Assembly (NCBI GenBank): GCA_964640855.1
Contig: CAZXIX010000005.1
Location: forward strand, 26,755-90,754
Direction: 5' to 3'
Source: JAJDFU01 sp964640855
GTDB lineage: Bacteria > Bacteroidota > Bacteroidia > Chitinophagales > Saprospiraceae
DNA: 64,000 nt
Shown: one piece after another, positions 15,825-24,453 of the stretch
Position numbering within the stretch: position 1 is the stretch's first letter
Layout of the letters: every line of letters begins with the position of its first letter
Position numbers and translations under genes: made by a program
Notes under the pieces: model-generated
Seen by the model: only the letters and a program-made list of their open reading frames with translations
What the model was told of the DNA's origin: nothing
Database searches by the model: none

Positions 15825-17107
15825 GCGAAGACGATATCCAATACCTCCTCCATGGCGGAAGCTGCCTTCCGCAGGTCCTCCATTTCGTGGGCTGCGGAGA
15901 CAAAGCCTACCTCATAGCCTGAAGGACCGAGATAGATTCCCCGCTGGAGCAACTCGTGATGGAGGCGCTTGAATTTTTCCATTCCTTCGGCTTCAATCTG
16001 GTCGGCGGAAACGATCGGATCTGAGCTGAAGGACAACCAGAAAATGGATCCGATATGCGGTACCCGAAGTGCGTAGCCTTTCTCCCGGGCATAGGTTTCC
16101 AGCCGATCGGCGAGATAGTGGGTTTTTGTTTCCAGGGATTCGTAGAAGCCATCTTCCAGGCAAAGTTCCAGGGCCGCTTTTCCCGCAGCCATAGCAACAG
16201 GATTGGCCGACAGGGTTCCGGCCTGATATACAGGGCCTTCCGGTGCAACGTGTCGCATGTACTCGGCCGGGCCACCGTAGGCGCCTACCGGCATGCCGCC
16301 GCCGATGATCTTGCCGAAGGTCAGCAAGTCCGGCTTCACCCCGTAGTGACCTGCCGCCCCTTCGAATCCGACTCGGAAGCCTGAGATCACCTCGTCGAAA
16401 ATAAGGAGACATCCATATTTGTAAGCCTTGAGGCGTAGGCATTCCAGGAAAGATTGTTCCTGCAAAAGCAGGCCGTTGTTGGCCGGTATGGGCTCAACGA
16501 TAATGCAGGCAATCTCATCACCGTAATCCCGCAGAGCCCGGTCCAGCATGGGGCGGTTGTTCAGAGGCAGAACGATCGTCTCCCGGGCAAAGGATTCGGG
16601 TATGCCGGCTGAGGTACTCTCCCCGAAGGTAGCCAGCCCCGAGCCAGCTTTGACCAAAAGGGAATCCACATGCCCGTGATAGCAGCCTTCAAACTTTATC
16701 ACCTTGCTTCTTCCGGTAATGCCCCGCGCCAGCCGGATGGCCGACATGACCGCTTCGGTGCCGGAGCTGACGAAGCGGATCCGCTCCAGGTATTGGTGGT
16801 GGTCCATGATGAGTTTGCCCAGCTCGTTCCCCAGGCGGGTAGGCGTACCGAATGAGGTGCCGCGCCCGACGGTTTCGATCACTTTTTCGCGGATGTAAGG
16901 ATGGTTATGGCCGTGAATCAAGGGGCCCCAGGAGCAGCAAAAATCGAGGAACAGGTTGCCATCCTCGTCGGTCATGCGGCTTCCCTGCCCTTCACGGATA
17001 AAAAGAGGCGGGCCCGAAACGGATTTGAAGGCTCGCACAGGCGAGTTTACTCCTCCGGGGAAATAGTGTTTGGCTTCCTCAAACAAAGCAGCGGAAGTGG
17101 AACGCAT
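15821..17107 (-). CDS. hemL: Glutamate-1-semialdehyde 2,1-aminomutase
   Basis: Makes 5-aminolevulinate from glutamate-1-semialdehyde in the C5 pathway of tetrapyrrole synthesis. PLP enzyme of about 428 residues with ALFEEAKHYFPGGVNSPVRAF at the N-terminus, the SSGTEAVMSAIRLARG cofactor segment, DEVISGFRV, and the Schiff-base lysine in LTFGKIIGGGMPVGAYGG. Longer starts at 17125 and 17146 are possible, but 17146 lies inside the TAnnTTTG promoter element (17144-17151), and the 17107 start gives the usual family length. It is the first gene of an operon with a two-component system. hemC and hemD of the same pathway are 45 kb away. Confidence 0.95.
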   Translation of the reverse strand: MRSTSAALFEEAKHYFPGGVNSPVRAFKSVSGPPLFIREGQGSRMTDEDGNLFLDFCCSWGPLIHGHNHPYIREKVIETVGRGTSFGTPTRLGNELGKLIMDHHQYLERIRFVSSGTEAVMSAIRLARGITGRSKVIKFEGCYHGHVDSLLVKAGSGLATFGESTSAGIPESFARETIVLPLNNRPMLDRALRDYGDEIACIIVEPIPANNGLLLQEQSFLECLRLKAYKYGCLLIFDEVISGFRVGFEGAAGHYGVKPDLLTFGKIIGGGMPVGAYGGPAEYMRHVAPEGPVYQAGTLSANPVAMAAGKAALELCLEDGFYESLETKTHYLADRLETYAREKGYALRVPHIGSIFWLSFSSDPIVSADQIEAEGMEKFKRLHHELLQRGIYLGPSGYEVGFVSAAHEMEDLRKAASAMEEVLDIVFA

Positions 17108-17143
17108 GGATACATCCGTGAGCATAGAAAAATCTATTTGGAA

Positions 17144-17151
17144 CAAAAATA
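17144..17151 (-). promoter_or_regulatory. Bacteroidota -7 promoter element for hemL operon
   Basis: The minus strand reads TATTTTTG, matching TAnnTTTG, 36 bases upstream of the chosen hemL start. No good -33 TTG partner was found at the usual spacing, so strength is uncertain. Its position argues against the longest hemL start. Confidence 0.5.
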
Positions 17152-17209
17152 GGGAAATTGCGAACCGGATCGGTCCTTGCTTGTCAGGGAAGGGTAAAAC
17201 AGCTTTGGG

Positions 17210-18298
17210 TCAACGCGTCTGGTTTTCCAGCACGACATAAGGAATCCCTTGTTGGACCCATTTCTCGATCAGGCCCATTTTAGGGATGACTTCGAAGGTC
17301 AGGCTTCCCAGGGCCAGGTCCAGGTCGCCCTCGCCGTCGGCATCGCCTTCCGTCATGACGATCCAACGGCCGAGAGGCATCCGGGGCAAAGCGTGGGCCT
17401 CGAAACGATCCTGCCCCTGGTTTTCCCAAAGCAGAAAGGCTTCTTCCGGCCGGTTTGGGAAATCGGGGAAAAAGGATATGGCGGCCAGATCCAGGTCGCC
17501 GTCCAGGTCGAAATCGGCGGGGACAGCCGCGTAAGCGCCGTTTTGAGGAAGGTGAAAAAGCTTCTTGTACCTGAAGTTGCCCTCGTTTCGGAAAAGGTAT
17601 AAGCCATGGTAAGGCTTGAGAACCGGTGGGTAATCTGCATTGTCGCCCGCGGCGTAAAGGATGTCTTCCAGCCCGTCCCCGTCCCAGTCGACCAGGCGCA
17701 TGAAACTGGAGCCGTAGGTAGCGGGGAAGGAGAGAAGGGTTTGTTCGCGGAACTCTTCGTCCCCCAGGTTGATGAATGCCCGGATGCTTTCATTGCCCTG
17801 GCCGAATAAAGCCAGAATATCGGGTAGACCGTCCTCGTTCAGGTCCCTCACAAAGGCCTTGGTAGCTCCCGTCAGGGAAGACAACTGGTGGACCTGAAAC
17901 GCCCCGTTTTCATTTTGCTCCCACCAGGCCAGCCGCCCGGCCCATTTACCAAATTCGCAGATGACGAAATCCGGACGGCCGTCGGCATTGAGGTCGGCCT
18001 TTGAAAAATGAACCGGTCTGCGCAATTGATCGATCAACACCCGGGGAGGCTCATTCCGGTCGGGCAGGTACATGAGAAAACCGCCGGGATTGTCGGTCGG
18101 CGAAAAGGAACCCATGACCAGGATGAATTGCCCAAACGCGTCGCGCTCCATCCAAACGGCCCCCTCTCGCACAAAAGCTTTCTTTTTTATCCCGCCATTC
18201 TTGTCTAATTGATAGAAGGCCTGGCTGTTGGCATCTCCCAGGAAAAATCCAGGGCCGGAGGGGTCAAAATCCAACAATGTCGTGCTTGGCGGACGCAA
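17210..18298 (-). CDS. FG-GAP/VCBS repeat lipoprotein with c-type haem site, 3' part (interrupted by in-frame TGA)
   Basis: Encodes tandem FG-GAP/VCBS beta-propeller repeats, each with a calcium-type DxDxDG core (for example DWDGDGLEDILY, DFDLDGDLDLAAI, EGDADGEGDLDLALG). The same frame is open back to 18412, just after a TGA at 18413-18415, and reads TKIKDFYVSSAPDVL, which is homologous family sequence rather than untranslated DNA. The upstream frame (18413-18733) supplies the lipoprotein signal and haem motif. Together they would make a protein of about 508 residues. If initiated alone at the codon at 18298, the product would have no export signal. Role unknown; extracytoplasmic. Confidence 0.8.
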   Translation of the reverse strand: MRPPSTTLLDFDPSGPGFFLGDANSQAFYQLDKNGGIKKKAFVREGAVWMERDAFGQFILVMGSFSPTDNPGGFLMYLPDRNEPPRVLIDQLRRPVHFSKADLNADGRPDFVICEFGKWAGRLAWWEQNENGAFQVHQLSSLTGATKAFVRDLNEDGLPDILALFGQGNESIRAFINLGDEEFREQTLLSFPATYGSSFMRLVDWDGDGLEDILYAAGDNADYPPVLKPYHGLYLFRNEGNFRYKKLFHLPQNGAYAAVPADFDLDGDLDLAAISFFPDFPNRPEEAFLLWENQGQDRFEAHALPRMPLGRWIVMTEGDADGEGDLDLALGSLTFEVIPKMGLIEKWVQQGIPYVVLENQTR

Positions 18299-18412
18299 TT
18301 TTATTTTGGGAATTTTTACGGTAAAAGGGGCGGTATTGCGGTGAATTTTATATTTTAAGGAATCTTTGAGGACATCTGGTGCGGAGGAAACGTAAAAATC
18401 CTTTATCTTTGT

Positions 18413-18733
18413 TCAACTGAGGCTATCCAAAGCAGGTCTTTCCGGAAACAATCCATTAGCCAATACAAGGCCTTTTCCGGGACCTGATTCCAAAAAACTA
18501 TTTCTGGTAATCAAATCGGGGAATATTCCCAACAAATATCCCATGCGCGGCAGTACATGCTGCCTCCACGTTTCTCGGGGAAGTTCGTCTGGCCGGGGAA
18601 ACAGATGGCAGCCACTGCAGTGAACTTTCGCCAAATCATTCGCATTTCCCGATTGACCGCCATTCGAGATTTCTGTTTGACACCCCATGAGGTTCAAACC
18701 GAAGACCAGTACGATAAAACGAAACTTTTTCAT
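18413..18733 (-). CDS. FG-GAP/VCBS repeat lipoprotein with c-type haem site, 5' part
   Basis: Begins at ATG 18733 with a lipoprotein signal peptide (MKKFRFIVLVFGL...) and lipobox LMGC. VHCSGCHLFPRPDELP follows, a CxxCH covalent haem attachment site followed by the LFP..LP..W pattern seen in a Bacteroidota family of cytochrome c / FG-GAP fusions. The frame ends at TGA 18413-18415 where that family has a tryptophan-containing helix (TGG to TGA is a single G to A change). The same frame continues open for the rest of the protein. Divergent from the HU-SPOR gene at 18830. Confidence 0.7.
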   Translation of the reverse strand: MKKFRFIVLVFGLNLMGCQTEISNGGQSGNANDLAKVHCSGCHLFPRPDELPRETWRQHVLPRMGYLLGIFPDLITRNSFLESGPGKGLVLANGLFPERPALDSLS

Positions 18734-18829
18734 AGGAAGCGCACAAAATCGAAAATCCGAGAAGGAGAGAAAGGAAAATTGCATTAACAGTTCATTAAAT
18801 TTGGTTGGGCCAAGTTCCGGCCATGTAGC

Positions 18830-19870
18830 ATGAGAAACCCTGATCCTGACAAAAAAACGACCAAAGTAAGAAAAGATGTGAGCGCATATCTTAAGGAGCT
18901 CCTATATGAGCAGGATCGGGTCTTCCTTCCCGGGTTGGGAACTTTTGTCACGCAGGCCCAGGAAGCCCGCCGGGACCCCCTCGGCGGAACCATTGCCCCC
19001 CCTACCAAGATCGTCCAATTCAATGCCAGCCTGTTTTACGATGACGGAAGTCTGAAGCGGGAATTGGCCAAAGAATACAATGTCTCCCAAAAGGTATCAG
19101 CCCGCTTGGTCAATGAATACGTCCAGCGCCTGAAGCGCCGTTTAACCCGTCACCGGGAGGCCCGGATTACCGGCCTGGGCATACTGGCCTACGATCAGAG
19201 CGGGCAGATCCAATTTAATCCCAACAAGACCAACTTCCGGGCCGATGTATTTGGCCTTCCGAACGTAAATGCCCAACTTCTGATCGGGCGCCCCGCCGCT
19301 GCTCCGGTCAGCCGTCCCACCATGCCGATCCCTCCGTCGACCCAGCCAGCGGCTGTCCCCGGATGGTTTGCCCGGAATCGGATCCTCATTGCCGGCGCCG
19401 CCTTTGCCGTCGTCATCGTCGCTTTCCTGGTTTTGATTGGGATGCCGGAGCAAAATGCCCCCGTAACTGTTAACAAAAATACACCCACTGCCACGCCCAC
19501 TCCTCAGATGACCGAGGAGGAAGGCGTTCCTGCACTGCCGCCTCCCGAAGTGGTCGAACGAAACGAACAGGCAGTAAGCGAATCCACTCCCCAGCCTCCC
19601 CAGCAACCTGCCGTCACACGCGGTGGCGAAGCTCCCATGAGCAAGAAGAAGACCTATATCATTCTCCTGGGAAGCTACGACGAGCTCTTCACGGTTCAAC
19701 AGATCATCGTCCAGATTAAGGAAATGGGTTTGGAACCTTATACCGAACGGGCAGAAGGAGGAACTCTGGTAGGCTTTAAAAATTCCTACTCCTCCGATGA
19801 GGAAGTAGATCAAGCCCTGGAAATTGCCCAGTCGGAGTTCACCCCCGATGCCTACATTTTTACCAAGTAA
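18830..19870 (+). CDS. HU-CCDC81 and SPOR domain membrane protein
   Basis: A 346-residue protein with an N-terminal HU-like tandem domain of the bacterial CCDC81 type (residues about 8-150; FLPGLGTFVTQ, ITGLGILAYDQSG), a proline-rich linker, a single transmembrane helix (about 182-204, RILIAGAAFAVVIVAFLVLIG), a low-complexity Thr/Pro segment and a C-terminal SPOR domain (KKTYIILLGSY to the end). SPOR domains bind denuded septal peptidoglycan, so a role linking the cytoplasm or nucleoid to the division site is inferred. This architecture is typical of Bacteroidota. Divergently transcribed from the haem/FG-GAP gene. Confidence 0.85.
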   Translation: MRNPDPDKKTTKVRKDVSAYLKELLYEQDRVFLPGLGTFVTQAQEARRDPLGGTIAPPTKIVQFNASLFYDDGSLKRELAKEYNVSQKVSARLVNEYVQRLKRRLTRHREARITGLGILAYDQSGQIQFNPNKTNFRADVFGLPNVNAQLLIGRPAAAPVSRPTMPIPPSTQPAAVPGWFARNRILIAGAAFAVVIVAFLVLIGMPEQNAPVTVNKNTPTATPTPQMTEEEGVPALPPPEVVERNEQAVSESTPQPPQQPAVTRGGEAPMSKKKTYIILLGSYDELFTVQQIIVQIKEMGLEPYTERAEGGTLVGFKNSYSSDEEVDQALEIAQSEFTPDAYIFTK

Positions 19871-20337
19871 TAATGGTAATGCTTCTGGCATGGCATGCCC
19901 GCTGATTAATCGGAACTCTCAACCTGTGTCTGTTGCCTTTTTTTCCTGCGGGGATTAGCACAAAAGGAGCATCAGGCGCCTGACGGGTGCAAACCGAAGG
20001 CGACGCAAAACTCCTGCCGACCACTCTCATTTTGGAAAACCTTCAGCAGAGCCCGATGCGAGAAAGGAAATGCCCCAACCCAATTTCCGGACCTCCCGTC
20101 GCAAAAGGCTGGGAAAAAATGTCCGGAATCCGAACCCCGGGCACCAGGTTGGGTAAATACTTTACCTAACTAAAGAGAAAACCTCTTTACCCGGCGAACT
20201 CCATCTTGACGAAAAACAAAGGCCGGAGCCCAGGGAAACCAACTCGTCTCTGGACTCCGGCCTGTTGTATAACTCTGTTGCGGACTGAGTTAATTTTAAT
20301 TATTTACCGTGAGTTATCTGGTCGGCACCAATAAACG
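19871..20337. other. Intergenic region rich in inverted repeats
   Basis: This 467-base gap contains no convincing gene. It holds a 12-bp perfect palindrome TCAGGCGCCTGA (19972-19983), nested inverted repeats (20074-20080 with 20147-20153; 20085-20092 with 20121-20128), two further short hairpins (20153-20165 and 20171-20189) and the terminator of the di-haem peroxidase gene at 20207-20263. An unannotated small RNA is possible but unproven. Confidence 0.5.
20207..20263 (-). terminator. Rho-independent terminator of the di-haem peroxidase gene
   Basis: On the minus strand AGGCCGGAG pairs with CTCCGGCCT over 9 bp, extended by an inner CCAG/CTGG helix after one mismatch, and is followed by TTTGTTTTT. 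It lies 75 bases past the stop codon of the gene at 20338. Confidence 0.85.
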
Positions 20338-22317
20338 CTAGTAAACGCCTCCGATTTTCCGATCATTCCATTCCGGCTTGTTTTCAAATTCCGGGAGGCG
20401 GGCAGGTACTGTTGTCATACCGGTGGTATCCGTAAGGCTTTCCATGAAAGCAATGACGTCACCGATTTCCTCCCGGGTCAGATTGAGATTATCGAAAGGC
20501 AGAGTCTGGTGGGGTAGCACGATTCCCATGCCTTTGCCGCCTCCTCGATTGTAGAAATCCATGACCTCTTCCAGGGAACCATACACCCCGTTGTGCATAT
20601 AGGGAGCTGTCAGTTCGATATTCCGGACGGTAGGCGTCTTGAAGGAGAAGGCATAAAAGTAGGCCTGATCATGCGGCACTCCGCTGGCAATACGGCCCGG
20701 ATCCGGATCCAAGGGCGGATTGAGCGTATCCTTGTTTGCCGGGACGCCCAATACTTCGGATTCGGAATCCTGGAAGCGGGGTGGCACCAGGCCGTTGAAA
20801 GTGGGTGCAAAATGGCAGGTGCCGCAAGCTCCCTTACCCATGAATATGTTGAACCCCCTGGCCACTGCCGGATCGATCTCCTCGGTTTCCCCCCGCACAT
20901 ACTGGTCAAAAGGACTGTTGAAGCTCGCAAGCGTAGTCAAATAGGTAGCAATGGCGTTGGAAAAAGACCATTTGGTAAAACGGTATTCCGGCAGTTTGTC
21001 AGAATAGGCTTCCTCAAAGAGTGCATGGTATTCCCGGCTTTGCTTCAGCTTATCCAGAATTTCGAAGAAGTCGGTATCAAATTCATGCTGATTCAATACC
21101 ACATGCTTGATCTGACGAGCCAGGCTGTGCTCCCGGAGGTCGTAGAAATACTTTTCGGCAAAAAGGGCATTGATCAAAGTAGGGGCGTTGCGTTGGATCT
21201 TTCCCTCTCCTCCCATGGCCAGGCTTTTGTCCAGGCCGTCCGTAAAGGCTTTATCCGGATGGTGGCAGGAAGCGCAGGAACGCTCGTTGTTGGAAGAAAG
21301 GATGGGATCGAAAAATAACATCCGCCCGAGTTCAACCCGATTTCTCTTTTGGATAGCCTCTTCGGTTGTGTTGGCATAGAAGCTGGAATTGAAAAAGTCG
21401 CTCTGGAAGAAGGAAGAGGCTTCATAATCATAGGGCGTGTGCTCGACCGTTGATTCCCGGTGGGTTTCGATGCCCAGCCTAAGTTGTAGATCCAGGATCC
21501 GGGCAAAAAGCGGATTGACATATTCCCGCAAAAAATGAGTACGGTCAAAGGATTCGAAATCGGGATGATCGAGCAGATATTGCTCGGCCCCGGAAAAAAG
21601 AACCGCCAGGTTGTCGGCTAATTCGGGATGGGAGATTTTGGCTCCTTCGATATACCCGGCCAGTCCTTCGTTTACCGCAGACAGAGCTACATAGGCTTCG
21701 TCTACCGCTTGCTCCGAGCCGCCCGGAGTATCAAAGCCGGTAAGCCCCAAAGTGAAAATGCGGATGATCTCCTCCCGGGCCGCTTCGAAGATAAAACGGT
21801 GTTGAATACCGGATATACGCACGGATGAAAAGGCAGGCCCCATCTGCAGGTCCAGCTTGTGGACCATATCCAGGATGGCTTCCTTTTCAGATTCCGGATC
21901 GTCACTGAATACGAGTTCGTCCAACACTTGAAGGCCTTCCGGCTCGAGAATAAGAATACCCGGCTGTGAACGGTCCACGGCGGGCAGCGGAGCGCCATTC
22001 AGGTATAGCTTGACCACATCGTGGTCCAGATATTCGATAAGGTATTCGGCTTTTTTAAAAGCCCGGCGGGTGGCCAGGTGATTGTTTTTCAATTCGGTCA
22101 CAGAGGTTTGCCCCAAGGCGAATGCTTCAGCAGTCTGCAGGTAGTTTTTTTGGGCATCCCCCAGTGATTTCAGGTTGGCAAAAAAGATATTGGAAGCATC
22201 CGCAAGAGCCTCTGCCAGAGAGGCTTCCAGGGAAACGGGTTTAGGTGAAAAACTGATGAGGAAGGTACCGGTGATCAGAATACCTGCAATGAGTAGAGTT
22301 TTTCTCATGATTTTCAA
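20338..22317 (-). CDS. Di-haem cytochrome c peroxidase (CcpA/MauG family) with N-terminal helical domain
   Basis: A 659-residue exported protein. A signal peptide (LLIAGILITGTFLISF) is followed by a ~280-residue helical domain with imelysin-like features (RRAFKKAEYLIEYLDHD, EGLQVLDELVF). The C-terminal ~330 residues are the di-haem peroxidase module: first haem CASCH, second haem CGTCH, and the PYMHNGVYGSLEEVMDFY segment that supplies an axial ligand in this family. It reduces peroxide or oxidises a protein or small substrate in the periplasm. The usual family length is 330-400, so the extra N-terminal domain is an architecture variant. It lies downstream of the PhoX-like gene on the same strand but is separated from it by a hairpin. 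Confidence 0.9.
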   Translation of the reverse strand: MKIMRKTLLIAGILITGTFLISFSPKPVSLEASLAEALADASNIFFANLKSLGDAQKNYLQTAEAFALGQTSVTELKNNHLATRRAFKKAEYLIEYLDHDVVKLYLNGAPLPAVDRSQPGILILEPEGLQVLDELVFSDDPESEKEAILDMVHKLDLQMGPAFSSVRISGIQHRFIFEAAREEIIRIFTLGLTGFDTPGGSEQAVDEAYVALSAVNEGLAGYIEGAKISHPELADNLAVLFSGAEQYLLDHPDFESFDRTHFLREYVNPLFARILDLQLRLGIETHRESTVEHTPYDYEASSFFQSDFFNSSFYANTTEEAIQKRNRVELGRMLFFDPILSSNNERSCASCHHPDKAFTDGLDKSLAMGGEGKIQRNAPTLINALFAEKYFYDLREHSLARQIKHVVLNQHEFDTDFFEILDKLKQSREYHALFEEAYSDKLPEYRFTKWSFSNAIATYLTTLASFNSPFDQYVRGETEEIDPAVARGFNIFMGKGACGTCHFAPTFNGLVPPRFQDSESEVLGVPANKDTLNPPLDPDPGRIASGVPHDQAYFYAFSFKTPTVRNIELTAPYMHNGVYGSLEEVMDFYNRGGGKGMGIVLPHQTLPFDNLNLTREEIGDVIAFMESLTDTTGMTTVPARLPEFENKPEWNDRKIGGVY

Positions 22318-22469
22318 CCTTTTTTAGGGAACGAGGGTGAGTAGATAGATCCTGCTTGTACTACCGAGGCGGCCTAAACGGTCCGTTGACGCGGGGCAGC
22401 AAATTCCTTTTCAAGCGAAAGAATTCGTCGGTAGCATTGTTTCAAGCTGATTTTGAAAGGATTTAAATA

Positions 22470-22499
22470 GGAATGGCACCCCCTCAGGAATGCCATTCC
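22470..22499 (-). terminator. Stem-loop after the PhoX-like gene
   Basis: GGAATGGCA pairs perfectly with TGCCATTCC across a 12-base loop, 26 bases beyond the PhoX-like stop. The downstream minus-strand bases are only moderately T-rich (TATTTAAAT), so it may terminate or protect the transcript. Confidence 0.55.
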
Positions 22500-22524
22500 A
22501 TAAATTACATGTCATCCATCAAGC

Positions 22525-24453
22525 TTACTGCTTGATGAGTTTCTTGGTCACTTCGAAACCATCGTTGTTCTTCAGCATGATGTAGTAGGTGCCTTTGGCC
22601 AGGCGAGATACATTGATTTGCTGAACCTGACGGTGTACGCTGATACGCTGAGCAGCATTGTTGTAGATAGCTGCATCCACGATCTCGCTGAACTGAACGT
22701 TTTCCATTACCGGGTTCGGGTAGATCTGGATTTCATTCAATCCACCTTGGAACTCAACTTCTTGCAGATCAGTGACGGTGAGTTGATCGAAACCGTTGAT
22801 TGCGAAGGTCAGAGAGTGATTCCAGGGAAATTCCAGCGATGCAGAAGGGTGCTGAGAGTTAACCAGCAGAGAAGCTCCATCGGAAGTAGGCTGCGCACCG
22901 GTAACTTCTGCGCCAAAAGGTACAGCAGAGATACGGATCAGGTTGCTGTAATCCGTTTGGAAGGTATCGTTAACCAAGGTGGTCTGCTGGCCAGCGGAAG
23001 TGGGCAGAAGCCACAGCTCGTTCAAACGGCCAGCGAAGCCGTCAGGAATACGGTTCCAGTTGCTACCATTGATATCTTCGCAGATAACCAGGAAAGACTG
23101 AACTCCACCTTCATCATCGTTGATGTAGATTACGTTCAGACCATCCGGGTTGGATAGATGCTTCTCAGGATAAACACCGATCGGGTCGTTTTCAGCTGCA
23201 TCAGCTTCAGGACCGCCGGCGATCCAAATGTAGTTGGAATCCAGTTCGGGATTGTATACCCAAACGGCGCCGTAGTAGTTGGGGTATGCAGGATCGGTAG
23301 GACCTGACAATCCCAGTTGATTCGCACGGCGAACGTGGTACTCATCATTGGTAGAGCCGTTTGCCTCAGAGGCGGCGAAAGTGGTACCCGGGCTGTCAAA
23401 ACCGGTTTCGGTCCAGTAGATGTAGCCGTCAGTTGTATCAATAGCAACCCATTCGATCCGGTTATACTGAGTACCACCAAGGGCTTCGGCAGCCGACTGG
23501 AAGTCCAGTACGTTTTCGCGAGTTTGAGGAACTTCTACCCACTTGCCATCAGGGCTGGAAGCCGGCTTGTCGGCCTTGTAGATGTAGTACTTACCCTTGG
23601 TGTAGTCAATGTTGTTGCGGTCGGAATTGTCTTCCGGAACGAATTTACCCCAGTAGCCGGGCGTGGCATCAGGTCCGAGATAAACCGTACCGTCGGCAGC
23701 AATAGTACCCCCTTCCCATCCTTGACGGAACCAGTTCACCTGCTTGCGGATGGCCTTGGCTTCGAAAGGACTGATCTCAACCATGTAGTTGAAGGTCTGG
23801 AATTTCTGAAGTGGCTCGGTTCCCAGAATAGCACCCCATTCGCCTGCCTGGTCAAATTCAGCGATTTCTACAGCAGCCGTGTCACGAACCCCCTGGTTAA
23901 CGTTGGTTGAACCTCCCGGGCGGATGGGAGCATCAGAACCCGGACGATTGGGCTCGGAGCTGTTCCAGATCGATCCGGTGCTACGGCGGAACCACTCTTC
24001 AGCAGTCCAGATACGGCCGGAATATACGTCGGTGATACCACCGCAGTTCATACCGGTTTCTCCTACAGTGTTCACAAAGTCAACCGCGTGGTACACACCA
24101 GTACGCTCGGTTTCAACGGTGTCAAGTGTCTCTCCCAGTTCAGACCAAACAACGGCGGTTGCCGGAATGGTGGTTTCCATAACTTCGAGGGAACCATCTT
24201 CCAGGCACTTCACATAGAACATGGTGTTTCCACCACCGTCGCCGATGTAGTCGTCCCGGTAGATCATCTCGTGATTAACAGAAACCCATCCGAGGCCGCC
24301 TTTGGAATCATCCGGAGTGAATCCGATGAAATCGTGCCATTCTTTGGCGATAGCGCGTCCCTGAGGGTTTCCATAAGTACTGTTGACAGTAACCAGATCA
24401 TGGCCACCTACGAACAGCACCTGAAGGCTCAAAGGACTCGGAGGCATAACCAC
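22525..24453 (-). CDS. PhoX-like (DUF839) secreted phosphatase with T9SS sorting domain, interrupted at the signal peptide
   Basis: Matches the PhoX / DUF839 family of calcium-dependent alkaline phosphatases: GWVSVNHEMIYRD, GRIWTAEEWF, WVAIDTTDGYIYWTETG and NPDGLNVIYINDDEGG occur in order. A type A T9SS sorting domain ends the protein (IYPNPVMENVQF, ending KKLIKQ). The frame extends upstream to ATG 24567, which encodes a clear signal peptide (MTRILLSMGFVCLFAGM), but codon 21 is TAG (24505-24507) where CAG (Gln after AA) would be expected at the cleavage site. Translation from the GTG at 24453 would give a protein with no export signal. Phosphate scavenging at the cell surface is inferred if the gene is functional. 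Confidence 0.85.
   Translation of the reverse strand: MVMPPSPLSLQVLFVGGHDLVTVNSTYGNPQGRAIAKEWHDFIGFTPDDSKGGLGWVSVNHEMIYRDDYIGDGGGNTMFYVKCLEDGSLEVMETTIPATAVVWSELGETLDTVETERTGVYHAVDFVNTVGETGMNCGGITDVYSGRIWTAEEWFRRSTGSIWNSSEPNRPGSDAPIRPGGSTNVNQGVRDTAAVEIAEFDQAGEWGAILGTEPLQKFQTFNYMVEISPFEAKAIRKQVNWFRQGWEGGTIAADGTVYLGPDATPGYWGKFVPEDNSDRNNIDYTKGKYYIYKADKPASSPDGKWVEVPQTRENVLDFQSAAEALGGTQYNRIEWVAIDTTDGYIYWTETGFDSPGTTFAASEANGSTNDEYHVRRANQLGLSGPTDPAYPNYYGAVWVYNPELDSNYIWIAGGPEADAAENDPIGVYPEKHLSNPDGLNVIYINDDEGGVQSFLVICEDINGSNWNRIPDGFAGRLNELWLLPTSAGQQTTLVNDTFQTDYSNLIRISAVPFGAEVTGAQPTSDGASLLVNSQHPSASLEFPWNHSLTFAINGFDQLTVTDLQEVEFQGGLNEIQIYPNPVMENVQFSEIVDAAIYNNAAQRISVHRQVQQINVSRLAKGTYYIMLKNNDGFEVTKKLIKQ

Noticed and set aside
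17210..18733. Reassignment of TGA to tryptophan in this organism.
   Set aside because: Many intact genes here end at TGA (for example the kinase and TetR), so a changed genetic code is not supported.
19981..20020. GGTGCAAACC...GACGCAAA resembles the core strings of a cyclic di-GMP-I riboswitch.
   Set aside because: I could not find the remaining P2/P3 helices or a regulated downstream gene on the same strand, so this is not claimed.
19987..20169. A 60-codon plus-strand frame in the hairpin-rich gap.
   Set aside because: No homology by eye and its sequence is dominated by inverted repeats.
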